The notes under the pieces were generated by a model, which saw only the letters and a list, made by a program, of their open reading frames with translations, was not told the origin of the DNA and ran no database searches. The position numbers and the translations under genes are program-made. This document shows, piece after piece, positions 1-11,693 of a DNA stretch of 64,000 nucleotides; within the stretch, counting starts at the first letter, position 1, and every line of letters begins with the position of its first letter. The stretch comes from Aristolochia californica (lineage: Eukaryota > Streptophyta > Magnoliopsida > Piperales > Aristolochiaceae): assembly GCA_029961685.1 (NCBI GenBank), contig JARWKL010000009.1:8957758-9021757 (forward strand). Direction: 5' to 3'.

Positions 1-2908
1 GATGTAGACATACCCGAGGGAAGCTTTATATAGACGTTTTCCTGTAGATCACCGTGGAGAAAGGCATTCTTCACATCCATCTGATGCAATGGCCAAGATT
101 GAGATGCTGCGATGGCTAAGATAGTACGAACTGTGGTCATCTTGGCAACTGAGGCAAAAGTTTCCATATAATCAATCCCATATTCCTGCCTGTTCCCCAG
201 AGCCACAAGACGGGCTTTGTACCGATCCAACGATCCATCTGAACGCAGCTTGACAGAGAAGACCCACTTTCTTCCAAGAGGCCGAATAGTAGGAGGGCAA
301 GCCACAATGTCCCAGGTGTGATTCTCCTCTAGCGCTTGTAATTCAGTTTGCATGGCCTTTTTCCAACACTCATGTGCTATAGCCTGTTTATGGCCAGAAG
401 GAATGGAAATAGAAGACAAAGTAGCTACCAGAGATACAGGGGAGGGAAAACCATACCGGTCAGGGGGGTGAGAACTAGGTGTGGATCTCTGATGATTGAG
501 GGGACCAAGAGCAGAGGGAGGATCAGGAGCAAGCGCTAGGTCAGAAGGAGGAGAGGGTAGTGAGGCAGTGAGTTGAGGCTCATCAATGCTCGACAAACTA
601 GACAAAGAGGTAGACGGAAGTGTAACTTGAGAGGGAAAGAAATAATGGTTTTCAAAGAAGACCACATTCCGAGAAACAAGGACTCGACACGCCTGAGGAT
701 CATAGCAAATATAGCCCTTTTGAGAACCGGCATACCCAAGAAATGCGCATATAACAGATTGGGTTGTAAGTTTATATCGTTCATGATCTGGTAAATGCAC
801 GAAACAAACACAACCGAACGTCCGAAGATTTGTGTAGGACGGAGAATAACCGAATAATTTAACAAAGGGAGAGACATGATGCAAGACAGGCGAGGGCAGG
901 GGGTAAATTAAATGGACGGCGGTAGAGAGAGCTTCACACCAAAACCTAGGAGGAGCAGATGATTCAATGAGAAGGGTGCAGACCATATCAAGAAGGTGAC
1001 GATTTTTGTGCTTAGCAACACCATTTTGTTGGGGTGTCGAGGGACAAGAACGTTGAGAGATAATGCCTTTGCTTTGAAGAAATTCTTGGAATTCTGCCGA
1101 CATGTACTCGCCTCCAGAGTAAGAGCGGAGAACTATGTTTCAATGAGTGAAAGAAACCTCTTAAAAACGACAAAAACTTTAGACTTAGCCCGTAGAAAGT
1201 AGACTAAGGTAAATCGACTAAAGTCATCGATAAAGGTGACAAAGTACTTAATTTGTGCATGCGAGATAACGGGAGCAATTCCCCAAACATCACTATGAAT
1301 AAGGTCAAATCAGTGGGAGGCATGCGAGGAATGATGCGGAAATGATAGAGTTTTACTTTTGCTAAGTTTACATGATGAACAGTCAAAACACGTATCATGA
1401 GAAGTACAATCTTGATTGCCTAATAAACCCGATTTAAATAATGTACGAAGTACAGACGAGTTTCGGTGGCCTAGACGTCTATGCCACAACTTAGGGCCAG
1501 ATCCAACAACATTAAAAGCAAAAGAAATTACAGGAGAACGGGAATAACAGTGGATAGAAAGACTTTAAGTGGAAATAGCCTGCCCACTTTAGGCCCTTTC
1601 GCGATCACCTTCCCCGACGCTTGATCCTGAACAACACAGCCAAAGCGAGAAAACTGAACATTATAATTTTTATCAACCAATTGACCAACATACAAAAGGT
1701 TTGTCGACAGGTCAGGAGATACAAAGACATCAGCTAAAGATGGAGAGAGATCACCAACAACACTTATAGGTAGAGTACTGTCATCAGCAGTGTTGATGTG
1801 CAGATTACCATCATACTTTCTGACATTTGAAAGAGATACCACATTGTTGGTCATGTGGTTAGAGGCACTAGAATCAAAATACCATGGTTGAGTAGAAAGG
1901 TTCTGTTTACCTGAGATACGAAAAGTAGAAAAGGCAGAAATGATCATCTGTTATGCCATTTCAGGAGTGAGAGTGGTGGAACTGGCAGGTGCTGGTGGAA
2001 CAGGAATGATAAGGACTCAAACGGCAGGCGGCAATGTGGCAGAACTAGATGTATCGGTGGATGCATGATAAGTTGTAGGCTTCCTCCTTTCAGGTCGTGT
2101 AGGGCAAACGGTGATGTGATGACCCGACTTCTTATAGTAGCTACAGAACAGAACCGACCTCTTGGGGCAGTCCCGAACAAAGTGACCATAAGCCTTGTAG
2201 TGGAAGCACTGAACAGAACTGGTGTCCCGACCCTTAGGTCTTCCTTGTGTTACATAAGATACAGGAGCCAAGAGATCAGCCTAAACACGAGGTTCCATGC
2301 CAGCCTGAGTAGTAAAGCGCTCCTCCTCCTAGAGAAGTTCACTCAAATAGGTATCCAGGGACGGCACTGGATGACGATTCATCAGATGTGATTGAGCAAT
2401 CTCAAACTCGGGACGAAGCTTCATCAAGAATTGAACCCGTTTACTGGTGTCATGTACAGCTTGCACAACAGAGAGAGCAGCAGCATGGATATCCTCGTAA
2501 ACAATGTCGGTGTAATCAGCCCATAGATTTTGGAAGCCCGAAAAATATTCTTCAATCGAACGACTGCCTTGGGTGAAATTTGCAAGTTCATATTCAACTT
2601 AAAATCGACGGGCCATGCTGGTTTGACGATAAACCTTGTGGAGGTAATTCCACATATCTGCGGCAGTTTTGTAGGGCCTCAGATTTGGGATTAGGGAGGC
2701 TCAAGAGATCTAAGTATCCAAGTCATGACTCTAGCATCCATGATGATCCATTTTGACAATATGTTAGCATCGCCAGGTGCCAGATCACTCCCATCAATAT
2801 GACCCCATAAACCTCTTCCCTGAACAAATAACCGGAATTGAAATTCCCAAGTACCGTAGTTCTTGCCTGTGAACCGAATAGAGCGAAATCGGACTTGTCT
2901 GCTGACAT
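1..2908 (-). pseudogene. copia gag-pol polyprotein remnant, copy A
   Basis: Translation starts at an ATG at 2908 (M-S-A-D). The gag N-terminus loses frame within about 60 codons. Around 2180-2230 there is a CX2CX4HX4C zinc knuckle whose second Cys is Tyr (CFHYKAYGHFVRDC). The protease active site near 1870 reads DSSAS instead of the family D-S/T-G. Then come the GAG-pre-integrase region and an integrase segment near 1020 in which the catalytic Glu of the Q-N-G-V-A-E consensus is Lys (QNGVAK). The end of integrase lies around 540-880, and RT begins near 300 with the [12 protein letters not shown] motif close to 60-100. Many frameshifts and stops separate the pieces, so no polyprotein can be made. 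Confidence 0.9.
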
Positions 2909-2944
2909 GATAAGATCGAATCTGGCAAAATTCCTAATGCACCC

Positions 2945-3180
2945 CTGCAAGATAAGAAATTCAAAACATACCCCCACTTTTCAAAAATTTCAAATAGACC
3001 CCTACACTTGCATAAATCCAAGATTTGCCCCCAGGTTAACAGAAATTTGAATTAGACCCCCAAACTATTAGAAATTCGAAAAACACCCTCACACCTTCAT
3101 AAATTCCAGAATGGCCCCCAAAACTTTCAGAAATTTCAAATCGGCCCCCAAAGGTTCGCAAATTGCATAACGACCTTAAG
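2945..3180 (-). repeat. About 30-bp degenerate tandem repeats in copia leader, copy A
   Basis: Roughly eight units of about 30 bp alternate an AAATTTC-like stretch with a run of C (ACCCCC or GCCCCC in plus-strand reading). They lie between the 5' LTR and gag. The same array is at 26470-26710 and, shortened, at 51246-51440. No coding role is visible; it belongs to the untranslated leader. Confidence 0.7.
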
Positions 3181-3369
3181 CCAAATAATGAATCGAACGC
3201 GCGGGAAAAAAAAAATCATACCTTCGTTCCCCCTTTCGGCGAGTTTCCTGACTAGAACCCCCTTCCCGTTGTAGCTTCTCCGACAACGAAACCATCAATG
3301 GAGCTTTTCCGACGACGGAACCGCAACTTTCCCGAGCTCGGACAATGCTTTCCCACAACCCCCGAAAAC

Positions 3370-3482
3370 CACCCCTTTCGTTTCCCCTTCTGGCAAGAAC
3401 CCTCTTCCTTTTGTTTCCCCTTCCGGCAAGAACCCTCTTCCTTTCGTTTCCTCTTCCGGCTAGAACCCTCTTCCTGGCAACG
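3370..3482 (-). repeat. About 32-bp tandem repeats in copia leader, copy A
   Basis: Three to four units contain TTTCCCCTTCCGGC followed by AAGAACCCTCTTCC. Copies at 26900-26985 and 51630-51700 have fewer units, so the array changes length between element copies. Confidence 0.7.
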
Positions 3483-3597
3483 GAACCACCTGACAAGTTT
3501 TTCTAACGATGCCCTAAATCAATGCCTAAAACAAAAAAAAACTCGTCGAACAACATAGGTCGTCGGACAAAAATGCGTCGGACGGTTAATCTTCAGA

Positions 3598-3609
3598 GCA
3601 CTGATACCA
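3598..3609 (-). other. Primer binding site, copia copy A
   Basis: Plus-strand GCACTGATACCA, adjoining the LTR, is complementary in sense to TGGTATCAGTGC. It is one base off the plant initiator tRNA-Met primer site TGGTATCAGAGC seen intact at 27128-27139. Confidence 0.85.
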
Positions 3610-3912
3610 TGACAAATCAAAATCAAGGGACTGACAGAATAGTCCAAACACCCACAAGAGAGAGCGTAGCTCTCTGGTTTCACGACGAAACAAAGCAGAC
3701 GAAATATTAATCAAAATGTTTCCATTGGGGATTTTCTCTCTTTCATTAGGTATTTAACCTTTATGTTTTCCTGTTACAAAATGGCCCATGGACCCAAGAC
3801 AACACCACCCCCCCCATTAAGCCTAATCAAATAACCCTATATACATATCCCAAATTATACATCAATTATGAACATAAATTATATTTAATATACATTTTAA
3901 CATATCATAACA
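3610..3912 (-). repeat. 5' LTR of copia copy A
   Basis: 303 bp, beginning TGACAAATC and ending CATAACA in plus-strand reading (TG...CA in both directions). It matches the LTRs at 27140-27441 and 51855-52155 and is followed directly by CGGTG, one half of the 5-bp target duplication. Confidence 0.92.
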
Positions 3913-4501
3913 CGGTGTTCCAACTATATCCATTAGAAGTTCTTTTATCTGACACCGATGATTTGAGCATTCTAAAAGGATGGTTAATGTATCATAATAA
4001 GTTTTATTATATTGTGTGATGAAGTACTTGTTGAAATTTGGATATTAGAATGATGTTTTAGAAGCACAAGAATGGTTTATTATTCACACTTGTCTTGTTA
4101 GTGTTTTTTGTCATTTTTTTTCACCTCTTGCTCTTTATGGATATTGCGCTACATATTCCATTTCTCATTCAATCCTTTTCATCCAAATTCCAACTTCCAT
4201 ACAGTGAGAAGATACAATTTATGTGACCAGAATTTGAAACCATCAAAACGTCCAATCTGAAGTTGTGTGATCAAACATATTCCATTTCTCATTCAGTCCT
4301 TTCCATCCCAATGCCAACTTCGATACAATGAGAAATGCAATTTAAGTGAATAGTATTAGAAACCTTCAAAACTTCCTCCTAATACTCACCAAAGGAATTC
4401 TTCTCTTCTTGTCCACCAAACCACCGTCTTGGTACCATTCAACCTAAGGAATTGTTGAGTAAGTTAAATTAAAACTTCCTAAAAATGATATAGATAATGC
4501 T
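3913..4501. other. Block flank without genes
   Basis: About 590 bp between the copia target site and the palindrome. I see no coding pattern. It recurs at 18578-19205, 27442-28077, 50446-50892 and 52156-52797. Copy A lacks about 62 bp after GAGCATTC that the others keep. Confidence 0.75.
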
Positions 4502-4771
4502 CTAGGCCATCTCAATGCCCTTCCCAAAAAATCTAGAAATCCAAATCCAGCGATATCCTCCACCAGTTTTGGGAAGGGATAGGTCCTCCCTTTTAGTGCT
4601 TATTTCATGAGCCTAATGGACTTTAGCTATTTACATTTTCAGGTCCTTTCATACACCTTTCTTGTCACAAGGCAATATGGAATTTTCTTTTTTCAGATAT
4701 TTGCACATCTTAAAAGAAAAGATTACTTTCGTACGAATAGTTTCCCTAGAAATCATTCCTAGAAACTTCAA

Positions 4772-5994
4772 GGGGGGCTAAGTGCATTTTCAAAGTTAAA
4801 GTGAAAGTGAATTATTTTTTTATGTTAGTATGCACAATGCAAAGTTTAGTGGAAAGTACTTAAGAGATTTATTAATAAAATACTCTAATATATTTAAATT
4901 TTATAGGATATTTTTTATCTAACTTTTCTATTAATAAGTTAGGATAGATTTTAACTCTTCTTAATTCATCAATAATAATAGTAATTAAACTTTATTTATT
5001 TAATTAATTATATATATATAAATAAAATACTTAAACAAATTTTACTTTTATGATATCCAAATGATTAATCAAATTGTTACTTTTTAATATCTAAATTCTC
5101 ACTCTTGAAATATTAATTAAATATAATATTAAAATTTATAAATTTATGTAAATAAAAAATATGGTATTTTATTATTCAAAAATACTTTTAAAATTTTAAT
5201 TTTATTATATTTTTTATTTAAATAAACTCTAATATATATAATTTATTTTAAAGTATTAAATAATTAAAAAATAAATTAATACTATTTATTTAATTAAGTA
5301 TATATAAAATGTTTAAACAAACCCTTACTTTTATATTATCCAAATTTTAATCAAATTGTTACTTTACAAAATCTAAATTCTCATTCTTAAAATAGTCATT
5401 AAATATAATGATAAAAATAAAGATTTTATATAAATAAATTTTTTTATTTTATAAAATCATCTAATAGATTTAACTTTTATTTTAGATAGCTATATTTGGC
5501 TAAAATAAAATAAATTTTAAGTAGTTATAAATTAATAAAAACAACTAACTCGCTTTAAATAAATAAATAATTTCAAAAAATATTAACATTACTTTGTTAG
5601 ATTTAATTTTTATAATATAATTTTATTTAACTATTCTATTTATAACGTAAGATAAATTTCAACTTGTTTAAATTAATAATTAAATTAATTAAATTTATCT
5701 TTTTTAATTTCATTAAATGTATAAATAAAATACTTAAATAAATATTTAATTTTATTATTTTCAAATGCAAAAGTGAGAGGGCAAAATGAGCATAAGAAGA
5801 GTGAAAGAGTGAGTGAGCGCGCGGGTGAAAGTTAATTCACTAGCCTTAGGGAGGAGTGGTTTCACTTTCCCTCCTTTTTTTCTCAGGAATGAGTGCCACT
5901 CGCCACTTACAGTGCACACTAACATGTTTTGGGTTATTTTTGCTAGTGAAAGTAATTCATTTTCACTTTCACTTTCACTTTAGAGTGTACTAAC
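4772..5994 (+). mobile_element. MITE-like TIR element forming the left palindrome arm, A
   Basis: It begins GGGGGGCTAAGTGCATTTT followed by AAAGTGAAAGTGAA and ends with the inverted counterpart TTCACTTTCACTTTCACTTT then AGAGTGTACTAACGAGG. The interior is very AT-rich with no open frame. The terminal inverted repeats with subterminal AAAGTG repeats suggest a non-autonomous DNA transposon. The superfamily is not certain, and no clean target duplication was found. Confidence 0.55.
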
Positions 5995-7138
5995 GAGGTC
6001 TTAGTGTGCTCAATGAAAAGTACAAAGTAAAGTACTTTATTGTGTTAGTGTACACAATGGAAAATATAATGGAAAGTAGAAGATGGGTTTATTAATAAAA
6101 TACTATGATAGATTTGACCTTATTAAGATAGTTTTATTTAGATTTTTCAATTAACAAAATAAGATAAGAAACTTAAAAATTATAAATAAACTAGGAGGAA
6201 GGTTTTCATGGGCTTCAAGAGCCCGTGGGTCAATTTTTCCAACTCTATGGATTTCTAGAATGCTCTCACCACAATCGCCACCATCTACCCAATTTTGGCT
6301 TACTACAATTGATGGTATCCTAATTTCTTCCACCTATTGACCTAAAATATAATTTGTTGTTTCTCTTTGTCTCGTTACTAACACCAAAATTGTAAATTGG
6401 AAGGGAGGCCAAGATATGGAACTGTGCATTCGAAAGGGTGGAGAAGGATACAAAGTTACCTAGAGAGAGAATTTGCACTACTGTTCCGATAGAGGCATTC
6501 CCGACGGTGTATCAGTTCGACGATATTATCAATTTTGCCAACTCTATGGGCTTCTAGAATGCTCTCCACGATCGCTCACAAGTTCAACGCAACAGATTGG
6601 TCTTTCAATTCATACCTAATTTTGTCCAATTGATACGCTGTCGGGAGTGCCCCTATCGGAACAGTAGCGCAAATGCTCCCTCTGGGTAACCTTGCATCCT
6701 TCCCCGCCCTTTCGAATGGACAGTTCCATATCTTGGCCTCCCTTCCAGTTTCCAATTTTGGTGTTAGAAACGAGATGAAGAGAAACAACAAATTATTAAC
6801 TAGGTCAATAGGTGGAAGAAATTAGGATACCATCAAAATTGGGTAGATGGTGGCGATCGTGGTGATAGCGTTCTAGAAGTTCATAGAGTTGGCAAAATTG
6901 ATAATATCCCATGGGCTCTTGAATGAAGCCCATGAAAGGCTTCCACCTAGTTTTATTTTTAATTTTTAAGTTACTTATCTTATTTTGTTAATTGAAAATT
7001 CTAAATAAAACTATCTTAATTAGGTTAAATCTATCACAATTAATAAACTCATCTTCTACTTTCCATTATATTTTCCATTGTGTACACTAACACAAGAAAG
7101 TACTTTACGTTGCACTTTCCATTGAGCACACTAAGGCC
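5995..7138. mobile_element. Central TIR element of the palindrome, A
   Basis: The left terminus reads GGTCTTAGTGTGCTCAATG and the right terminus its complement CATTGAGCACACTAAGGCC. Inside, the arms continue with copies of a GC-richer piece at about 6190-6515 and 6630-6940. That piece resembles captured coding sequence: the minus frame at 6791-6576 runs 71 codons with no stop. I cannot name its source. The equivalent elements are near 29570-30720 and 54315-55470. Confidence 0.5.
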
Positions 7139-8371
7139 CCATTAGTACAAAGTGAAAGTGAAAATAAAAGTAATTTCACTAGTGAAAATAACCCAAAACT
7201 TGTTAGTATGCACCGTAAGTGTCAAGTGACACTTATTCTTGAGAAAAACGAGAGAAAGTTAAATCACTCACTCGCTCTCTCACTCTTGTTATGCTCATTC
7301 TGCCCTCTCACTTTTGCATTTGGATATAATAAAATTAACTACATTTAAGTAAATTAAAAAGCTTAATTAATTTATTAATTTAAACAAGTTGAAATTTATC
7401 TTACTTTATTAAAAAAATAGTTAAATAAAATTATATTATAAAAGTTAAATCTAACTGAATAGTTTTATATAATAAAATACCCTATTTTTTATTTATACAA
7501 ATTCTTGATTTTAATATTATATTTGATTTCTAATTTAAGACTGAGAATTTAGATTTTACACAAGTAACAGTTTCATTAAGAATTTGGATATTATAAAAGT
7601 AAGTATTTGTTAGATCATTTTTAATCTATTTAATTAAATAAATAATTATTTTAAAAAAGCATTTATTAATTTAAAACATGTTAATATTTTTTAAAATTAC
7701 TTATTAATTTAAAAAAAGTTAATTTTTAAATTTTTTATTAATTTAAAACAACTTAAAATTATTTTATTTTAGTTAAATATAGTTATCTAAAGTAAAAGGT
7801 AAATATATTAGATGATTTTATAAAACACAATAAACTTTTTTATTTATATTAAATCCTTATTTTTAACATTATATTAATGACTATTTTAAGAGTGAGAATT
7901 TAAATTTTTTAAATTAACAATTTGATTAACATTTGAATAATATAAAAGCATGGATTTGTTTAATCCTTTTATATATATTTAATTAAATAAATAATCTTAA
8001 TTTATTTTTAGTTATTTAATCATTTAAAATAAATTAAATATTTATGTTTATTTAAATAAAAAATAACAATTTGATTAAGCATTTGGATATCATAAAAGTA
8101 AATTTTTTTTATTTTTTTATATAATTAATTAATTAATTAATTAAAGTTTAATTAGTATTATTATTGATTAAGTAAGAAGAGTTAAAATCTATCCTAACTT
8201 ATTACTAGAAAACTTAGATAAAAAATATCCGTTAAAATTTAAATCTATTAGAATATTTTATTAATAATTTTCTTTTGTACTTTCCACTATATTTTTCATT
8301 GTGCATACAAACACAAAAAAATTTCACTTTCACTTTCACTTTGAAAACACACTAACCTCCCCCCCCCCCTT
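7139..8371 (-). mobile_element. MITE-like TIR element forming the right palindrome arm, A
   Basis: Inverted counterpart of 4772-5994, ending with TTCACTTTCACTTT...CACTAACCTCCCCC. It lacks about 130 bp near 8065 that the B and C copies keep, so copy A's arm was shortened after duplication. Confidence 0.55.
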
Positions 8372-8639
8372 GAAGTTTCTTGGAATGATTTCTAAGAAAA
8401 ATATTCATACTGAGGTAATCTTTTCTTTTAAGATGTGCAAATATTTGAAAAATAAAATTCCATATTGCCTTGTGACAAGAAAGGTGTATGAAAGAACCCG
8501 AAAATGTAAATAGCTAGTCCATTAGGCTCAAGAAATAAGCACTGAAAGGGAGGACCTGTACCTTCCCAAAACTAGTGGAGGGTATCGCTAGATTTGGATT
8601 TCTAGCATTTTTTGGGAAGGGCATTGAGAGGGCTTAGGG

Positions 8640-9107
8640 TTTTTGGCACCCTATTGAAGGACTCGTTATCACTTGCAAGAATTTGGAGATAATACTCCTA
8701 CAGATGAAAGAGAAGTATTTAATCGAAGACACTCATCTTAACGGAATACTATCGAGCATATATTTGGGGCTTTAAAAGCTCATTTCAAGATATTAAAAGA
8801 TGCTCCTCCTTTTGATTTTGATGTCCAGGTAAAAATTATGATTGCTTGTTGTATATTGCATAATTATATACCCATGGAGGATTCCATGGATTTATTTAAA
8901 GATGAAGAACATGATTCAAGTGATGATTTTGGTGAAGAACATTGTGAAGATAACAATATAATTAAAAATGAAGACAGTGACAGTGGTGATGATTTTAAGG
9001 ATGATGTGGACACTCAAATAAGTACTCAGAGGGAGTCTGCAATACAATCTACAAGAGCATCATATTTTTGAAATGTATTAGCAATTCAAATGTGGAAAAA
9101 TTATTGA
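8640..9107 (+). pseudogene. PIF/Harbinger transposase C-terminal fragment, A
   Basis: The frame starting at the outer edge of the palindrome reads FLAPY-stop-RTRYHLQEF, resembling the plant Harbinger motif YRG-x-RYHLxEF. It continues with EVFNRRHSS-stop-RNTIEHIFG, then FGALKAHFKILK and ACCILHNYI, all typical of the DDE_Tnp_4 domain C-terminus. An acidic tail follows (DSSDDFGEEH). The third stop, TGA at 9069, precedes AIQMWKNY, which looks like the natural C-terminus. Upstream catalytic domains are absent; the palindrome lies where they would be. In the family this enzyme excises and inserts Harbinger elements in the nucleus; this copy cannot. Confidence 0.85.
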
Positions 9108-9205
9108 CTATTATGTTTTAATGGCATTAAATATTTTTTTGGTTGTATTTTGTATGTACAGTAATAGCTTTTTTATATTAAATAGGTGATTGAGTTATAT
9201 GTGTT

Positions 9206-9634
9206 TGTTGGAAGATAGGGCCCAAGCCCACACGACCTAGGAAGGCCCACACATCCAAGTGTGTTAGAAGATGTGCCCAAACCCATAAGACCAAGGAAGA
9301 TCCATACAACCAAGAGATATAGAAGACGGACTCAAGGCCCACAAATCAAGGAGAAGGCCCATGGCCCACATACAATGATGTTAAGATGGTAAATAAAGAG
9401 TCATCTCATAGAGAGGGCATTGATGTAATTAAGTTAAAGTTCCAGGATTAAAACCCTAAACCCTAAGTTCAGGGGTATTATTGTAATACAGTAGTTTTAT
9501 TAATCTATAAATAAAGCTTCAGGGGGAGGGTTAGGATCATCAATTCCATAAGATTTCTTCATCTAGTTTTCTCCCAATGGGTTTCTTTCCCTTTTTCTTC
9601 ATGAGCTAAATTCATGGAGTCTTGAAAATCAACA
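9206..9634 (+). repeat. 5' LTR of LARD1 A
   Basis: 429 bp, TG...CA. It holds a TATA-like TCTATAAATAAAGC near 9505 and two AAACCCT telobox-like units near 9455. Confidence 0.9.
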
Positions 9635-9646
9635 TGGTATCAGACC
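9635..9646 (+). other. Primer binding site of LARD1 A
   Basis: TGGTATCAGACC directly follows the LTR and matches the initiator tRNA-Met 3' end for the first ten bases. Confidence 0.85.
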
Positions 9647-10341
9647 TATGATTTTCAGAATTCCTACTATGGTTTTTCAGGTTTAATTCTCCTTCATTTA
9701 GGATTAGAAATTTTTTTTCTCTCTTTTAATTCTTAGACAGTTTTTTTTTTATGGTTAAATTGTATCATCCACCATGCTTGTATGCTCGAGGCAACCACAA
9801 CTCTCTCTCTCTCTCTCTGCGCACTTTTTTTTCGTATCTATGTTGAGCCGAGTTGACTCGTCTTTACAGCGAGAGCCCAACACGACAATCGATCGAAGGC
9901 AGGAGTATATGGGTTCCTTCTTTGCTTTTTAACATGAATGCAACTTGGTCCTGTCAACCCGACCCATCTCTCAACCAGGAGAGTATCCTTCTACAAATAA
10001 CTCCGGCGACCCATCAGAGGCATGGATCCAATTGGCTTCGTTATTGCACTAGCCACATTATTGTTCTCATTGGAAATATTATAAAAGAAGATAGCTTCTT
10101 TTCGGCATGCGGCAAGCTCAAGAGCCAGAGGAAGCTTCACGGTATCTTTTTGATGAGGCCAGTCTTCTCTCTGTCCCATAGATCATGTGATGCTGCTGTC
10201 GGATGTTACTGCTGCTCTTTGATGGTCTGCGCTAGCATTGTCTTCGTCTGCCTTCTCCTTCATTGACAACACTCTACTGGCTCCTGAACGCCAGCTATGC
10301 TCTCTGTTTATTGCCTTCACCGGAGAAGACGAGTTTGGTTT

Positions 10342-10685
10342 TGTCAAATTGGGTCGAAGGCCCTATCCCAAATGACTAGCCACTTAGGAAACCTCTTTTG
10401 CCAACTAATAAATATAAGATTTTTATACTCACTAATGTATGTGGGACTATCCTTAACACTCCCCCTCACGTGATAGCATGTGGATAATTTGGGTAGAGAC
10501 CCTCACATGGTAGCACGTGGATAATTTGGGTGGATGACCATATATGATAACCTTGCTCTGATACCATATCAAATTGGGTCGAAGGCCCTATCCCAAAATG
10601 ACTAGCCATGTAGGAAACCTCTTCTGCCAACTAATAAATGCAAGATTTTTATACTCACTAATGTATGTGAGAACTATCATTAACA
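10342..10685 (-). mobile_element. TRIM-type miniature LTR element nested in LARD1 A
   Basis: Two near-identical 117-119 bp terminal repeats (10342-10458 and 10567-10685) read TGTCAAATTGGGTCG...TTAACA on the plus strand. Between them lie only 108 bp: CTCCCCCTC (polypurine tract in the minus sense) next to the left repeat and GCTCTGATACCA (10555-10566, initiator tRNA-Met primer site in the minus sense) next to the right one. Flanks GGTTT and GGTTC are a 5-bp target duplication with one change. There is no coding capacity. The same insertion is at 34107-34451 and 58847-59183. Confidence 0.9.
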
Positions 10686-11693
10686 GGTTCCATTTCTCGT
10701 CGAGAGCTGGAAAAATCTTGCTAGAAATCTCCACCACTGTCATTCCAGCAACCGTAATATCATTCTTGAAATCAACAGTCACCATCCAGAATTATTTTGT
10801 TGTTGCTTATTATCTTCCAGCCAACAGGTTCTCTGTTGGAAATATTTTTTCGGAAAGCACCAGTAAGCTCGAATCAGTCATCTTACCAATCATATATTTC
10901 GAGAAGCTCTTGATTTGATTTTACCTGCTTGAAGACAACTCAAAAAAGTTCCAAAAAGAGCATATCTTGTTGATTATACAAGTTCTTCGCTAGATTATTT
11001 TCTTCGCCGCAGAAACAACCAGAGACACCGAAGAAATCTCTGTGTGTCCATCTTCTCTGCTATTTTATTCCGGAAAGATTATTTCCGATCTTGATTCGAT
11101 ATTGCTCTATTCATAAGGATCTCCAGCCATTGCTCTGCCATCACTGTCTTGCTATTGCCGGTTCTGGACGAAGAAAGTTTTTGGCCGCTCTGTTCGATTG
11201 GGGAAGAAGGCACTGTTTCCCGATTAAAGGTTCTTAAGTTAAGAAATTTTATCTGAGCACCGGTTCAGTGCATGAGCTATCCCACAACCCGGACCGGCGA
11301 GTTAACCCAATAGCTTTCCAACCGAGCGTGACTTCTGTTTCAAACCGAGTCATCTCAAACCAACTCAGTTTGGGTCAACTTGGATCTAGGTCAACCTGAC
11401 TTGGGCCACCTATTTCTGCCTCGGTATACATGCCCAAGTTTTATAAATATTTCAGCGCGACTCGGTAAATTTTTTCTCTAACTGGATTATTATTTTTGAA
11501 GCATTGACAAATTATTCCTTGGTCAGCATATTATTTAGAACAGATATGTGCATTGGATTATTTCATGGATCATTTTACAAGGATTATTTTGGGTTGTGTT
11601 AAATGGGCTCGAGCCCATTTCACCTGCTGCTATTGTGTCTCTTTTGATGAGACTTTATTATTGAAGAAGAGATAGCCTCATACCATTATTTAT

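Larger units (their letters stand above)
1..3912 (-). mobile_element. Ty1/copia LTR retrotransposon, copy A (cut by window edge)
   Basis: The element is read on the minus strand: 5' LTR at 3610-3912, primer site at 3598-3609, a long untranslated leader (about 2909-3597), then gag, protease, integrase and the beginning of reverse transcriptase, where the window ends. The order protease-integrase-RT identifies Ty1/copia rather than Ty3/gypsy. It aligns along its length with the complete copy at 21956-27441. The base following the LTR is the start of CGGTG, the same target sequence as at the complete copy, so A and that copy descend from one insertion by duplication of the surrounding DNA. Confidence 0.93.
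4502..8639. repeat. Giant inverted repeat (palindrome), copy A
   Basis: The left arm from 4502 is the reverse complement of the right arm ending near 8639. The outermost match is CATCTCAATGCCCTTCCC against its complement at about 8615-8635. The symmetry continues inward through AT-rich DNA and a GC-richer core (for example GTTCCGATAGAGGCATTCC at 6483 against its complement at 6642-6662), leaving a loop of about 115 bp centred near 6572. The arms are imperfect, with an extra deletion in the right arm near 8065. The structure is 4.1 kb in total and has copies at 28078-32391 and 52798-57128. Confidence 0.92.

Noticed and set aside
3298..3558. Plus-strand 86-codon frame in the copia leader
   Set aside because: Antisense to the element and made of the 32-bp tandem repeats.
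9853..10266. 137-codon plus-strand coding gene in LARD1
   Set aside because: No domain, frames differ in B and C, and it lies in the non-coding interior of an LTR element.
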